Shown here: positions 35,274-50,200 of the stretch, piece after piece
Layout: every line of letters starts with the position of its first letter
Numbering within the stretch: position 1 is the first letter of the stretch
NCBI GenBank assembly: GCA_013398275.1
Contig: VZSE01010057.1
Coordinates: 693,183-757,182, forward strand
DNA length: 64,000 nt
Direction of reading: 5' to 3'
DNA from: Promerops cafer
Taxonomy: Eukaryota; Chordata; Aves; Passeriformes; Nectariniidae
Translations under genes and position numbers: made by a program
The notes under the pieces: generated by a model
What the model was told of the DNA's origin: nothing
Databases searched by the model: none
The model's input: only the letters and a program-made list of their open reading frames with translations

Positions 35274-38200
35274 TACTTCCAAAAGTTCTTTTAAAAACTC
35301 TCTTTTTGATCCCAGTCACTGTGGGCTAAGTAAGGCTGCCCTACCTGGACTGTTTATGTCACAAGGAAAGCTGAACCGTGAGTTTATTCTGTTCATGGAA
35401 AGCTTCTGTTAAATTCATGTGGCCACTGTTCCAGCTAACGGAAGACAAAACTGGAAGGGACCTGGCATGCAGCGAACATTTGTTATCTGTGCACTTTCCT
35501 CCTACTGTTTGAAAATTGAACACAAGCAGCAGGAGACTCATGATGTTCATTGTGCAGCCAGGTTTAATTTTGGAGGACGAGGGAAGAAGAAAAAAATACC
35601 AAAGCATGGGTAAGCGGGTATAAGGACACCCTGTTGTCATAAAAGTCCTAAAAGCACCGCAACAGCTTCCTCTGCTCCCCACCCTGCTTTTGGCCCCCTC
35701 CATTGCTATCAAACAGGGATTTATGAGTATCCATGTGTTGAGATTCCTACAGTGTTTCCATCCCACCGCTTCTGATTTATAACATAATTAGCCGGGGCAC
35801 TTTGGCTGTCCACTGCTGGAAAATGCAGAGGAAATCACACCAGTTAAATTAAGTCTACAGGTTACTAGGCACACATTTGTCTCAGGCTGGAGCAGAAACA
35901 CTACTAATACCAAGTCTTAGTCTTAGATTCTCAGGATATGAGCTCATGGACACAGAGTTGTTGGAACTGGGTGACCAATGACAAAGGGTTTTTCTGGATT
36001 TCAGCCATGAAACTATTTGCACTTCTATTTGGCTAACAAGAAGGTTTTTCAACATAGCACCTGCAGGCATCCAAAGCTCTCATGGACTCTGATCCTGTAG
36101 CTGATGGTCCAAATACATGATTGGAAAACAGTAGCATGGCTTAATGATCTTACTACCTGTCAGCTGAGTCCCAGTAACCTCACAGCCCGCACCAAATGTG
36201 ATGTAAAGTACTTCAGTGAAATCTGCAACAGGAGCAATTCAGGTGGTTGATGAGTGTGCAGAAGGTCAGCCAGCACAGCTCAGCTGGTGAGAAGTAACCA
36301 CACTTTTAGAGAACCAGCCAGCCTTGGTACGATCCTGTTTTAGAGCACAGACTACAGTCACGTGCCACAGCAGGAAAAGTTCTAACATATACCAATCGAA
36401 ACACTGCCCAAACACTTTCAACCTAAGAAATAAAAACATACAGTACTTATTTTCCAATGAGATTTTTGTACTGGTTTTAATCTTGCTTTATCCTCAGCAA
36501 CAGTGTTGGTTTTTTGGGTTGAATGTGGTGGTGGAACACTTACAGAACCACCCCAAGGCCTTGGCTGTCCTGGCATTTTTCTCACAACTTTCCCACATTA
36601 TTCTAAGACCAAGCAGAGCCATTGTTAAACATGACTGTGAATGTTGTTAACACTCACATAATGACATTTTAACCACACCAGCATTGACCTGCACTAGAAA
36701 CCAGTGGAGAGCATGAAAAGAGTAGTTGCTGTTTAAGCATAAGGAGATTTCACTGTCTGTTTCAGTCCAGCTTTTTCTTTAAACACCCAAAAGGCAATTA
36801 AAAGCAATCCCAAGTGTGTTTTTGTTCCTGTTCCTCAAATTTAGAATGTACTATTTTTAAGAAATTTCATGCCAACAATTCAGAGAACTTACTACTACCT
36901 CATCAGGTACACACAGATTAATGTAAACCCACTAGCATATGGATTCCAAGGATGAGTTAAAAAATGGATTTAGTTATTAACTTCAAATCACAGAATAGAA
37001 CTGTTGAAAAGTCCAGAGTGGAGTGAAAAGGCCAGAGATTCTAACTTTTAATGCTTGCAATTAATAGCTTGCAAAATTAAATGAAGTTTGACATCCAAAA
37101 AAATCAGACCCCTAAAAATTATTTCAAGATCCTGCAGACTGGGGCTAAACTGACTTGAGTTTTCACAGCTCAAGATAGCTCTGAACAAGCACACTTTCTT
37201 CAACAGCTCTATCTAAAGCTCTTACCACAAGGGTTCGCAAGCAGAGGGTCCCTGCTGGAGCACGGGGATCCAAAGCAGCCACAAGATCCCATACTTTAAT
37301 TTTCCTAGTGGTGAAAAAACAGACAAACACCATGGCTCTGTTAAAGAGAAGAGAGCATGTACTCACAGAAAAAAACAAAAACAACTGTTAGTACAGCTTA
37401 GCTAATACACCAGTTTAAGAAAAATTACAGCAATCCTTCTGCTCTTGAGACCCGGTTCTTGCATTTCCCCTTTGTACAGCTTACAGAACTTAATGGGAGG
37501 TAAAAATATGCTGTCAATAAAGTAAAACACATAAAAAGCAGGTGGTAATAACTAACAGAAACACATGGGAGTGCAAACAACTAGTCTGTAATGGCAAATG
37601 GTCCTGCAGACAACCACAGATGGGAAAGATTGTTCTTACAAGTGGTTGAGCTGGAAGAAGTTTCAGGTTGAGTCAGTCAGATATTCTTACCAAGCACAAG
37701 AACTGGACCAGACACATCAAATCACATGGACTTAGTTCAAAAGAAGAACGAAAGCTATGCTCTGTAGCATGGTCCTCATTTACTGGCACGAAAAGTCCTC
37801 TTAGTATGACAGACAGAGAGTCTGATATTTATACAGAAGATGCACAAAGTGGGATGGGAGACACTGAGACAGACGGGAAGATGCAAAGCATTGACTGCAC
37901 TGATAACCTCACCCATCATATGCCCCACTGACTATCCTCTTGTTATCAAAGCGTATGCATCTCACCAACTCTTCATGGCCTTCCAGGACTCGTAAACATG
38001 CCCCACACTCAATATCCCACAGCCTGGAAGAGAGTACAAAGAAGCATTAAGAATTTTTAAATACCTTAGCATTGCAATGAAACATTTGGTCTTTCCTTGT
38101 AGTTAATGGAAACTTGGAAATACAAGTGATTGATTAAGATGGAACAACAAAGAAGAAACAAACTACAGTCATCACTCCTTTTCCCACAGTTAAATGGATA

Positions 38201-41200
38201 CAAGATTTTCCACATGACCCTATGATGTTACAGTAACACACAGGAGAGGAGTCACAAACCAGTTGTGTCTAGTATCTACAGCTCTAGTAACAAAGAGCTG
38301 AAATCTTCACAGTGAGCCTCACTTTATTTTACTGAGGTTTATCGTTCATAAAAGTGTTGTGCCTTGGTTTTAAGATATTAAGAGAGGGAGACTTACCAAT
38401 CCCCTAGGCAGCTTGTTTCAATTGATATGATCACCTTCACAGGGCATGTGCCCCTTTCTGTTCCCCTACATGCCCATTTCTGATTTGGAGACTACCATCA
38501 GACAAATTAAGTTATCAATATAGTGGTGAGAGGTACAAGAATTAACAAGACCTTTTTCCTTTGTCGTTTCTCCCCCTGAAGGTATGTTTAGCCTGTAATC
38601 CAGGCACCTTATGCATAAGCCAAAATGGATGCTCTGTGTTTATTTTTGAAATGTTTTTGAATTTTGAAATGTGTTTTATTTTGAAATGCATTTTTTCTTG
38701 CTCTCAAATAACTCCTGTGGCTCTATGTGAACTGTTTCTAATAATAAGTATTTTTTAAAAGTTCTGGCACCCAAACCAATATACAGTAAGAGGCCCAGCA
38801 ACACATTATTCTCTGAACTGTAACTATCCCAGAGTTTTGGCTTTTGTGATGGATTTTCAGCATGGAGAATAAATTAAAATACATAATTTTTACACTTGCA
38901 CATTACCTTGAAAAATAGTTAAATGCTTCAAACAGTTATGAAGTAAGTCTATTTGTTTTCCATACTTTTGCCAGCTCTTTGACATGACTCCCAACTACCA
39001 TGGATAAAGAAAGATTTTTTGCCTACAAGAACTGAAATTCTTTGACATGTATTGTCTAGAGGTGTTCAATCTCTGGCTGAGAGATGCTCTGCTCATACAG
39101 CAGTCTTGTAATAGCAGTACCTGCTCTGACTCCCTGACACACAGCAGAAAGAAAGTGGCCACAAATGTTCTCAAATGCTCATTCAGCAAGTGCTCTGTCT
39201 GGCATGAACTTCACAGTAGTGAGAAATATGGGGGATTTGTGGAATTTCTCTGGGTGACACATCTTGCAGCAGCACAGCTGCTGAGAGGTCAGGTCACTTT
39301 TGCTTGAGAGACAAAGAAAGAGATAAGCCATCCCCACATTTTATTCCTGAGGTTCCCCAGGGAATAATCCAGATCCAGTTGATGTGTGCCCAAGGCTGGT
39401 GGATATTGATTGCAGCTGTCTTGCCACAACAAGTTGCTCTCACTTTGGACAACAAAGGAATGAACAAAACGCTTTTGTCTCTGTAGAACTGAGAAAGGAT
39501 ATGTCCATGCACATGTTTGAAGCCAAGAAGGAGCACATAGTGATTCTTCAATCTGTGATCTTTCAGGCATCTGTGAAGGGCCCAACAGTTTTTACTTGAG
39601 TACAGCACACCAGTCAAGGTCAGAGCAAGCAACTCCATGGCAAAGGTCAGCCAAAGGCACTCTGGCTGGCCAGAGAGCATTACACCTCTCAAGGACTGTA
39701 AACAGGATGGACAATGCCAGAGATTAACTGGTGCAGAAAGGTTTGAAGAGCAGTCTTGTGCCAGGAACTTTTGTGCCATGTGTTTCCATTCCTTGCCATT
39801 GATCCTGAAATCGCCAGAAGCTCCGGGAGGCTGCATCACACTAACTCAGGCCTGCATTTTCAGGTCCCAGTCTGAGGCTTTACCTGAATCTGAATGGGAT
39901 TACAAGAGGTGATCATGTCCCTTGTCACATGGCAAATGGACTTTCATGTACAAAGGGGATAACTGCTATTAAGAGTACAGTCTCTTAGCAGAGTTGGTGC
40001 CAAGGGTCCTTCTCAGACTTGATAAGTTGCTCTAACTTCTACTTCTTTAAATATTCAAAGGATCAAACAGTAAAAGAACTAAACTTCAGGCTTGAGAACT
40101 AACAAAAAAGAACCACTACAATCATGTACAGAGTCAAAAACACTGCCACTGCTCCTTCCTGTAACTTTGATAGAACTTCTGGAAGTAGAGGGAGGTCTGC
40201 AATTATCTCAGCCTTTAATTCACTTGAAAGCAGAGCGGGGAGATGTACAGAAGGCAGGTGAGTCTGAATCCCCACCTCTTAGAGAGAATGCTGTTGTCTA
40301 AACAGATTGGTATCAGATCCTTATGTGTGTACACCCTAGAAATAGACACATGAAGACCAACCACTCATTAAAAACTGAACCCAAGATGATATTGTTTAAT
40401 TTTATTTTCTTGCCCTAAATTCCCTGGTTCCTGTTTTTCTACACCATATTTGTCTGTAGCAATTAAGAACTTTGGCCCTAGAAGCTAAGATACTGAAGTG
40501 ATTGGATTAAACTTGATGGACCAGTGTCTGCTAGATGAAAATTAGCACAATGATAGTGATGTCTATGTAGCTGTGTCCTCTTACACAGGTGAAATTTCTG
40601 GCCTAAATCAAAACCTAAATAATCTTCCTGTGTCTCAGCCACTTCACATGTCCTTAATGTTTGCAGCTGCAAAACTAGAAATCACAAAGTCATCTTCTGG
40701 AAAAAGGTTTCCCTGCAACTGAAGAATAATGGGCTTTTAAGTTCTGTATCAGCCTCTGCTGAAGTCCAGCACACAACATCTGGCAGTGGATTAAAATCAA
40801 ACCTACAAAGCACCAAGCCATCCGCAAAGATGACTTATGAACCTTTTTCTTAATCATCCTTCCACTGACTTGTGCCCTCTGCTAATGGCTGGGAGAAAAC
40901 TGTCTTTTTGCATTGGGTAAATCTTTTGTCTTGCTCACACTGCTGCTAAACTTGACTTCCATTAAGGTTCACTGTTGACATTCCTGAAATTCTAGCACAA
41001 TTTATCTGTTAAGTAGGGATTTTGTCCAATGCAAGCATAAAAGTAACTGTATTCCTGTTTGGCATTATCACTATCTTGCCATTTATTTTTATTAGCATTG
41101 CATATTTTAGATCCTTCCCTAACTGCTGTAGTATTTAACTATTTCTTGCTCTACTTCTGTGGCCAAGTTTCATAGTACAACTGCAGAGCTTATTTTTTCT

Positions 41201-44200
41201 ATTGGAAGTGCAGTTCTCTCCAAGTGGTGCTGCTCTTACACAATGCCTGTAATACCTCTTCCCTCGATGAAGAGATGGAAGTTTTAGCTCTCCTGGTCAT
41301 GCACTCAGACAGCCCTGTACCAAAATCTGGAACAGTGACCTGGTGATGTCAACCAAAGGACCACTGTTTTTCTACAGAAAGCAGAGCAGGGAGAGGCAGC
41401 ATGTTGCAAACCAAGTCCACAGGCAAACAATAGCACGGATCATTCTCACTGAGGAAAAATTATTACTGACATGTGAAGTGAAGGTTCCTGCTTACACTGT
41501 CCAGCTTTCAAGTTTCATCAAAAGGCAGACAATTACTTAAAAAAAGTACAAAGGGAAAGGGAAGTTGCTGTTACTCCCATTTCCATGACAGAGCCATTTT
41601 TCTTTATCATGTAAACTAATATTCAAGCTTGTTTCATACATCCTGAAATTAGTGGGACATTCCTCTGCCAGCAGCTGCAGGACATAGGGAGAAATTCTAG
41701 CTTGTGATATCAGAAAGAGTTAAATCTCAGACTGCAACCAGGGCAGCTGGAGAAGTGCAAAAGGCAGCAAACTGAACTTCATGCTCTAAACCAGCTGTTC
41801 CAAACTTAACCAGGTGCCAAGTACCACAAGAAGAGTTTGGCGAGAGCCCAGGAGGATTTCTGCAGAGGATTAAATGCCTCTTACTGCAAATCTGACCCCT
41901 TTAACTAGACACATAGTCCAATTAAAATATTACAAGAGGACATCATAGAAAGTGGTACCTGCCAGCTCTTTCATACACCAGAACTGTCAGAGCAAATGCA
42001 ACTTGTTGATGACTATAGGACTCTGGAGATGTAGAGGATGAAAGACAACACAGTAAAACAGGCTTCTAATATCTTTTTCCAGTAGTTCCCAATGTTCTAT
42101 ACCAAAGAAAGCATATTTCAAAGTTGACAAGGGTACAGAGCACTTCAGTTGCCTAACCTCTGCATGTCCCAGGGCACCAGAGACAGCGTGCTCGCACAGA
42201 ACCCTGCGATGGGGAGTTTGTCTCTCACCTGATGGTATTATCTGAAGAGCCGCTCACTACTAGCCTGTCTCTGTACTGCAGACATGCAATGCCTCGTTTG
42301 TGGCCATTTAAGGTGCGCACAAATTCGCAGGTACTAGTGTTCCATACCTGTGACAGGAAGGGGGGAAGGAACCACACAGAGACAAAATCATTACGAAGAG
42401 ACTAACAAAAGATGGTGTCTGTATGATATATAGATGCATCCAGAATGCTCTTAATGAAGACGCTATCATTAAGACTGGGAAAATCACCACTCTGATGAGC
42501 TGTGATTATAGTCTGCAACCGGTAGCAGGTTGGGTCACTGTACACAGAAGATTTTTGCCACACAGTATCAAATTAGCTTCCAGGTTTAGCATTCTTGGGC
42601 TATGATTTCGTTTACACACGATATAGATTCTCCTGAGGTTTAATGCTGCAGACTGGGATCATAGCAGTAACACTTTAGTGTCTCCTATCCACTCACCTTT
42701 ACTTTTGTCCCCATGCTGCCCTCTAACAACTGTTTAAATGACTGAACAGGTTATGGAAGTGGTCAAGTTGAAAAAGAACACAGAAAAAATGTTTTTTTTT
42801 AACTGCATCTGTACCTGGAACTGATTTGCCCTAGGTTCTGTAAATGAGTTGTGCCAGCTCAACTGAGGAGGGACAAGTGCAAATGAGCAGGAGGAAGAAC
42901 ACTGCTTCTAAAGGAAGATCCTGCCAGGGGCCATCTTCCCTGTCTGGTCGCTGTTCTTTGTTAACAAATACCCCAGTGCTGCAAATAAAAAGCCTCTGAA
43001 CACCTCACCTTTATAGTTCTGTCACCTGATGCCGATACAATGTACTTGTCATCAAAGTCCACAACGTTGACGGCAGCTCGGTGCCCTACGAGCACCCTCC
43101 TCAGGGTGATGTCTGTTGGGGAGGCCATGTCCCACACGGCGATGGAGCGGTCCTTGGAACACGTCACCATCATGCCGTTGTTGAAGCGGAGGTGCAGCAC
43201 AGCTTCGCAGTGGTGGATCAGCGTATTCAGCATCTCGCCTGCATTCACGTCCCACACTCTGCAGGTTCAGATTTCAAACCAGAGAGAAGAGAGTTAAAAA
43301 CCTGCACAGTGAATTTTCTGCAGAGCGAGAGAGGGACAGGGAGAGGTAATTGACTCTCTAGCAATATTAGAGAAGGAAACACCACAAGCTATATCTGCAT
43401 CTATTAAATAGTTCATTAAAAAATGTATTAGATAAACCCGTTGATTGTGTGTACATTGAGACAGTCCAGCAGCCAAAAACCCTGCAATGCAGTTAACACC
43501 ATAAAAATAATGCACCCAGGAAAAAAGCATTCTTTAATTAAGGGAATTTAATGCTGGGGAAAGGTAGAAGACTGATGGCCTTAAAGACTGGTGTTTCCTG
43601 GTTGTGCCAGCCTATTATACACTTCATTTCCAGTCACTGTGGAGAAGCAAGTTCCCTGACAGACTTCATTTTTGACCTCTCTCACAGGACTATCAGCTCA
43701 AGTGGTAATTTGTACAGAAGCTGAAGACAAGACAATTCTTTTCAAACAAATACAAGTAATTGCCACAAGTTGCACCATGATTTGCATTTACCCTGCAGTG
43801 CATCTGGTGCACAGCATTCCAGGAATGTGCTGAATACCCAAATTAAGACATAGCATTTATGTCAATTTAATGTTATTGGAACAAACTGTTTCAACTGAAA
43901 GATAATTTAAGATGCAAGTTAGACAAAAGCTTCACACAGAACTTCTAGTACTTGAAATTAGGATTTTAAGCCTTAAAAGTATTTCTTTTGGGCTATTCTG
44001 TTGGCAAACTTCTTTTGCCCTCCATAAAGAGATTTCTTTTGGCACTATCACACCTGTATCTCAGATACACTATATGAAAGCAGAAAATGGCTGTATCATC
44101 AGGCACAACAGACCCTGCAGAAGTTAAAACTTCCTGCTGCCAATAAAGCAAGCAGTAAGAAAAGGCAAGATGTGAGAAAGACTTCTAATGTCTTATTTTC

Positions 44201-47200
44201 TAACTTATAGAAACTAAAGTGCATCAACTTATAAACTCTAAATGAGAAAGAAAACCACATTCCAATTAGAAAATGCAAAGGAGAAAAACTAAAGATCTGA
44301 GCCATTAACATACGAACAGTTTGCAGACAGGGCTGCCAAACTGAACAGGAGCTGGAGACCCACTGACTTCTTTGGACAAGTGCATCCCTGAGATCTCAGA
44401 AGCATTAAGAGCCCATCTGTACTGTCTATTGGATGAAGCCTCTCTTCCTGAGGAGACCCAAGGATAAAAGTGATGCATCCTATGTGCCTCTGGGGTCTGC
44501 ACAACATTTATAGATACAGTGGGAGACAAAGTATTCCTGGGCAAGTAGCCAGTCTGCAATTTGGCCTGCCTGGCCTGATATGGAAAATGACAGTGCTTGT
44601 TACAGAAATCAGCCTCTCCTTTTGTGATCTGTTTAGCCCAGTGCAGTTTCCACATCACCTCCAGGCAGGCAGTGTTGCTGAAATTCTGGATTCCTATGAA
44701 AGACAGGATCCCAAAACCTAGCATAACTGCAAGACTGTATGCATCACATGTAAGGAATTCAATTTAATCGTTATTAGCTTAACAGTAGTAGTCTACACAA
44801 GCACAGAGGAGCTTGCAGCCATAGGAGCACATGCTAATAGTTCCAGAAAAGGCCACCAATGCAGCTTTTTGCTGTCTAGCTTCACTACACGTGAATTGCT
44901 TGTACTCTGACAAGAAGGGAGTATCTAACAACATGGAGAAGTCAAACGTGCCCCTTCACATCCAAGTTCATATTGCAATTCATTAACTCACATGTGCCTC
45001 TATTTACACTACAGGCCTCACACTCTCTCGTATCCTCTAATATGACCAGTGGACTTCACAAATGCACAGTATGCACCACAAGTGCTACCTTGAGGTGGCC
45101 AGCCTTTTACTGGAGACTTGAAGAAAAGCAAGGTTAGAAAGATTGAATGAAAAGAAACATCATGCTGAAATTTAATTTAAAGTCATAGGATATCTAGTCA
45201 TACATATTTTGTTAAAATTAAACAACAATGGATGACTAAACCTTCAAACTTGCTTTGAAAACTTCAACTTTTAAAAAGTTATTCTCAAAGAGAATTTATA
45301 ACATTCTCAGGGAGTGTCAAAACATGCAAAACCTTGGTGAAATGCCAGATGGCCTTCCTAAGTCATCTTGACTGGCCTTGGCTTAGATTTTAATTTCTCC
45401 TTGACAGCGATTTGCATGGACATCTGATAAACAAGGACAGCACAGTGCTGAACAAATATGCTGAACTACTTCATGGAATTGCTTGAACAGCACACATTTA
45501 AGAAGAGATAATTTCAGCAGCTTGCAAAGCTAAAATCTTAAGAAGCAAATAGAAAGGTCCAAATCATGAGCACACACCTGACTGTTGAGTCTGAAGATCC
45601 AGTAATGATCACCCGTTCATCATACTGGAGGCACAGGACAGAACCCGTGTGTCCGGTGAGAATTCGCTTGCATTCCAATGTATTCTTATCCCAGATCTAA
45701 GACAGCAAACATTCGAAGTTCAATAAGGTTTTCATCTTTCAGCACTTACTGATTTGACTAGACTGTTTTTTACTACAGCACATCTTCCACAGTGCACTTA
45801 GAACACCTTCAGTGGCATCTGCAGAGTCTTCTTCAGGCTCTTTGGTGCAATACATTGACATCTTTGATATTACTGGCTTTACTACGAATATTGGTTTTAC
45901 CCTTCTCATTAGGGTACAGGGCCCAGTAATTACATCGCCTGTAATTAGTGCTGGACAGAAACTCTGCTGGCGAAGCCTGCCTGTCTGAAAACAGGGTCTC
46001 TCTAGCCAAATAAAAGAGGCGTAGCTGCTGTGCAGGTGGGAGATGGGGGAAGGGGAAGGAGAAGGCTAGGTTACTAACAAGAGACTGGGTAGGTGTCACT
46101 GAAATTAGGACACTATTATTTATGGCATAGGCACTCCAAGCCATTAGTATGCCACGATGGAGCATTCTCACCTTAATAGTATTGTCTCGTAGGCCGCTTA
46201 CTATCTTCTGATCATCATACTGTAAACAATAAACCCCTTTGCTTGTCTCACTTCGGCAGTGGATCCTCTGTAAACTGTGCCTTCCACACCGCCAGTTTGA
46301 CTCTATTGTCTTGAGGAGAGACAGGAGACAAACGAGATGTAGGGAAAAAAAATACATGGCACTATCTTCCCTTTTTTTTGTTTGGTTGAGTAGGCAGCAG
46401 ACACTTTTCTTTATGCTTTTTCCTGCAATCAGGCCCATACAATGACATAACTGCTTTCTAGAATACATGTATTAAAATCAATTAAACAAAAAAATGCTTG
46501 GAAAACATATCGTGCCTAAACTGGTCTGTGTTGTTGGGAATAGTGAGGAAGAAGTAACCTAAAAGCCTTTTTCTGTCTTCAACCTTTAGCCCCTTGTGAC
46601 TCAACGGCTGAATAACTGAAGAGAAAGTCTCAGTTGAGCTCTAAATGCTTTTACAAGCTTGTCACAACAGTGCCAGGGCATTGCTTCTGCCGTTAGGAAA
46701 CAACCAGAACATGCCATTTTGCTCACACTAAATGCAAGGCAAACATGCTCAGCTGCCTCCTGTTTCCCTGAGTCTTAGGATTGCAGACTTTAGAGATGCA
46801 CTTTCTCCCTGCCTCAGTTCTTGATATCTTCCTGTAACAGCCTATTAGGTCTCATTGCACAAGGAGGAGCAAAGTTCTGTGGAACAGAGAAAATCAAGAT
46901 GTTGCGATGCTGCTGTGATATCTGATCTGCAAAGTGTGGAGACTCCACCTGCAAACAGCTCACTGGACAATCCAACTCATCCTCTGTCTAAAGGAGCAGC
47001 AGGATTTTTTAAAACTATTCCAGATCTACAAACTCCAGACAAACACAGACATGTCAGATTTAATGAAATATTATGGTGCAATTAAATATCCCCAGAATTT
47101 CAGCATCATGAATAAATCAGAACATTTGAAGAAAACAAAACTAAAAAACCAACAGCGAAACACCACCACATCTGGCAGCTGTTTCTTACCTCTATGTCCT

Positions 47201-50200
47201 GTATAATTTTGGGGTAAAGTGCTCTGTAGAAGGAGTTGGGTGGTGCAGTTCCATCAGGAGGTTTATTTTTAAATAGATATTGCCCCCTGGGAAACAAAAA
47301 ATATTTCCATTGAACACAAATCATGTTTCAGCATTTTGGAGAAAGGTCCTCCTGGCATTTTACAAATGGGTAACCATTGCTGACAGATTCATAGTCAAAT
47401 TTCATTTACTAAGATGGGATGGTTCCTCTTTTGTTTGCCCTGCAACATGTCAGTGTTGCATTTTAACACTGAAATACCCAAGAAAAACCTGTGTCTAGTA
47501 ACTTCAGGAAGTGAAATAAATTCTCTGTTATGGACATGGACCCATTCAGCTCAGTAAGGGTTGACAATGGTTCATGCTTGCAATACTCACACACATTATC
47601 AGAGGTCACTTTTAAAATAAAGCATGCAAAGTAAATGAAAGATGCCAAGGAACCCTCAAATTCACTACGCATCCAAGGCTAGCTTTTATCCACATTAGCA
47701 GGACTGTATCAGTTTGGGTACACGGACATTTTACTGCTACTACTCTGTGCTGGTAAGCAATACCTCATCTGTGGTGCCTCCCTCATCTTAACACTGATTT
47801 GGAATACTCATATCCCAAGCTAGAGTTTTGTTACCAAAAAATCTGTAAACGGCAATCACTGCCTGCTGTGTAAAAAACTTTAATTCCTCATCCTGAAGTT
47901 AAGAACCCACCAAACACGGTGTGGAAGCTAGTAAACCCCACCATGGGTGTACTAACTGCTGCTCTGCCTGGCAACATGCCTCACAAAATGGAGAGAGGCA
48001 CAAACGCCTCTGAGTGTAATCCTGGCATCAGAGGCACGGAGTTTACACTGGGCCAGCTCTCCACTTCTCCCTCCCTTGCTCCATTACAGCATAATTAATT
48101 GTTCAATGCTTCCTTGCACATTTCCTTCCCGTCCTTTCCACACAGTACACCTCAAAACTCATTTCAGAGACTGTACATTAGCTGCCCTGATGCACTTGAA
48201 CTAGAGAGATCACAACAATGAACCAAAATCTTTGGGTTGTAAGGCAATACCAAACTATAGGACTGGACAAAAAAAATGACAAATACTCAGGAAAAGAACT
48301 TTTGATACTTCTTTAAATCAAGTATTCTAACTACAACTCAAGAGAAAGGTGCTTTCATGTTTAGACAGAGGAATTACCTGCTTCTTCAAATACAATGACC
48401 AGCAGACATGCATATGGGAACAAACACATGAAGATGGCACACATGGATGCAGACAAACCACTAACTAGACAGATGCCTATTTACTGTGATCCAGTCTGAA
48501 AGTGCATTCATGAAAATTAATATTATTGGCCAAGGAAGACAAAAACCTCTTTGGAGATGCACAGAATACCTTGGAGACATCCTGGAAGACTTGGGGCAGG
48601 TCTAGAAAAACCTGTGTACAAGCCTGTGTGCCTAAAAACCTTTTTATTCTTTCTAACTTTACTAGCTAATGTAACAAAAAGTCTGGTTGCTACCTGTAAG
48701 TCGTGCCCTGCTGCATGTAGAGTCAGTTGTTTACTGTTCAGCTGAAGGATTGCTTGGAATTTCCATGGCATCCCAGTAGTTGTTGTGCTGTGGCTCTGGG
48801 ATAAAAGGAACTATTGTTTGCAGGTTTTGATGACCAGCCAATTCAATCAGATGGACACAAGCGTGCCCAGATTTTGGGCTTCTGTTTTGTATTTCTCTAA
48901 ATCTGTGTAACCCTTGCTGCTCCCTGACAATCTGCCAGCGAAGGCTGCCGTGCTGCAGAATGGGGGGGATTCTGTTGCAAAGCACGAGCTGCAAATGCTG
49001 AAATCAGGCAGCTCATGTGCAAATTGAGGAGCTGTAACCAAATAACACCAGTCATCCATCATTCTGAACTGTCCAGTTAGTAATCTCCCTGTGCCATGCA
49101 CAGAGCTAGCACTGATTACAAGTTACAATGTTCTATATGGTAGAGATGCAATTGCACTGGATATTTCCTGTCTGCATCTCCTAACCACACAGTTCTATCT
49201 GTTCATCACAGAGATAACCAGAGGGCAATCTGAAAGACTTGGGCACAACTTGCTCTTGTGTCAAAGCAACCTCCAGCACATAGCACAAACCTGAAGAACA
49301 GGTGCAGTAACAGGGTGATTGCCCTTGAGATGAGAAGCAAAATTTTGCATTTGTCTTATAGAAATGTCATGTGTCTGTATGGCTAGTTTTTGGTGCTAAT
49401 GTTATTTCTAAAGAGTGGAGGGAGCAAACCCCAGTGATGCCTCAGCAGAAGACACTCAGCTGATTACACCATACTCCAAGAATGGAGTAGAGTAATTGGG
49501 AAGGGTCTAAACAGAGAAAACATGGTCATCTTCCAACACGGGAAAGATCTGCAAAAAGGAGAACGAGAAACTGTCCTGTTTATCGGCGCAGGTAAAATGT
49601 AACAAGTCAAAATGTGGCTAGGAAGACAGCCTAGATATCAGAAAAACCTCTCAAACACTGAAGTTAGAAAGAGTAAAAAACTGAAACCATCAAATTCCTT
49701 TTCCAGGCATTGCCTGGGCAATCTCCATCAGTAGAGGATTTTAAGAACAAGTAAGACAAAGATTTGGGATGACTAAAGAAAAACCTGTCTCTTCCTATGG
49801 GAAACAAAAAGGACTAAATGACTTCTCAAGCCCCTCTTAGGACTTACTGTGACCTCAACAGTAGGGAGAAAAAATGGAAGTCCTGGAAAGAATAAGGCAC
49901 TAAAAGAAATGCAAAAGTTACCACTGCCATGCTTATGTTTATTTTACACTCTTTAGAAACACTGCACTATTGGAAGCAGATCAAAGCAGTATTTATTTTT
50001 AAAGAATGTCTCATAATCCTGATTTACTTGCCTTTACTTCCTGAGACAAGCAGTATAACAAAATTAACCATAAACCAGGAGTCTTTGTTTGCAACTCTGT
50101 ATCTTTTTCTTTTTAATAGCAACCAAAATGCCTGAGCTGTCACTTTTATCTTGTTTATGAAATATTCATACCCAGTTTCCCTTCTGCCAACATCCTAGGG

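Noticed and set aside
45833..46468. A 211-codon open frame on the minus strand that includes a BTRC exon
   Set aside because: Only 46172-46309 is coding. Both flanks are intron that happens to stay open, and clean GT-AG sites bound the exon.
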